Positions 49,715-49,790 of a DNA stretch of 49,790 nt are shown one piece after another. The notes beneath the pieces were generated by a model, which was not told the DNA's origin, did no database searches, and saw only the letters and a list, made by a program, of their open reading frames with translations. The stretch lies in the NCBI GenBank assembly GCA_028714315.1, contig JAQTMN010000014.1, forward strand, positions 1-49,790, written 5' to 3'. The translations under genes were made by a program, and so were the position numbers. Origin of the DNA: Sulfuricella sp. (GTDB lineage: Bacteria > Pseudomonadota > Gammaproteobacteria > Burkholderiales > Sulfuricellaceae). How positions within the stretch are numbered: position 1 is the stretch's first letter; each line of letters starts with the position of its first letter.

Positions 49715-49790
49715 CTAGAAGCCCTTCATCGGGCTCATGCCGATTTTCTGGATCAAAGCCGCGTAATCGTTGATCAATTGCGGCACGCGC
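49715..49790 (-). CDS. Unidentified gene, last 25 codons only
   Basis: The minus-strand frame ends at TAG 49715-49717, 10 bp before the hdrC start. The visible tail ends ALIQKIGMSPMKGF and starts RVPQLIND. Too short to name. By gene order in sHdr clusters it could be the hypothetical subunit that precedes hdrC2-hdrB2, or the end of hdrA. The tail has no Cys. Confidence 0.6.
   Translation of the reverse strand, partial: RVPQLINDYAALIQKIGMSPMKGF

Overview
The window is high-GC chromosomal DNA. Its gene content fits a chemolithotrophic, nitrogen-fixing betaproteobacterium of the sulfur/iron-oxidiser kind. Evidence: beta-type housekeeping genes (orn, rsgA, dnaE, trhP, ychJ); a NifA with the oxygen-sensing Cys motif C-X11-C-X19-C-X4-C; a sigma-54-type amtB promoter; heterodisulfide-reductase-like HdrC/HdrB; a ferredoxin-type 2-oxoacid oxidoreductase; and many c-di-GMP proteins. 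The genus cannot be fixed from sequence alone. I saw no rRNA, tRNA, CRISPR array, prophage or transposase.

Layout. 1-7.2 kb: alpha-glucan phosphorylase (cut by the window edge), orn, an M48 membrane protease, a small cytochrome c, pterin dehydratase, rsgA, a YchJ protein and a small basic secreted protein. 7.5-20.9 kb: a block all on the minus strand. Reading in transcription order it holds a receiver-PAS-PAS-GGDEF-EAL protein, a TonB receptor, a sulfotransferase, a ThDP enzyme overlapping an ABC substrate-binding protein, a PAS histidine kinase, and a histidine kinase overlapping a response regulator. 21.3-23.5 kb: nifA behind a sigma-54-like promoter, with a divergent 30-codon ORF. 23.5-30.6 kb: a WbuC cupin, a cytochrome c'-like protein, dnaE and a second TonB receptor. 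30.8-38.6 kb: malate dehydrogenase, then korA-korB-(2Fe-2S/4Fe-4S protein)-(SdhA/FrdA-like flavoprotein)-(NuoF-like protein). 38.6-46.3 kb: a GSU2403-type nucleotidyltransferase, an MHYT-sensor-GGDEF-EAL-CZB protein, trhP and an HD-GYP protein. 46.4-49.8 kb (minus): amtB with a rich control region, then a 103-aa orphan, hdrB, hdrC and the tail of one more gene.

How the genes work together. The best candidate for an undescribed system is the korA-korB-FeS-flavoprotein-nuoF run. Four of its joints are start/stop relations and three are 4-nt ATGA overlaps. It looks like a soluble complex that could join 2-oxoglutarate synthase, a fumarate-reductase-like flavoprotein and an NADH/FMN module. With mdh upstream it would cover several steps of the reductive TCA branch. 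Nitrogen control links nifA and amtB, both with -24/-12 promoter matches. The c-di-GMP layer includes one enzyme with a broken GGDEF motif and one five-module protein with a zinc-binding CZB tail.

Almost every intergenic gap above about 100 bp is filled by imperfect or perfect palindromes from at least eight recurring families. These include a 179-bp MITE-like element with 20-bp perfect terminal repeats and its 60-bp solo end. One palindrome of similar design appears to lie in frame inside dnaE.
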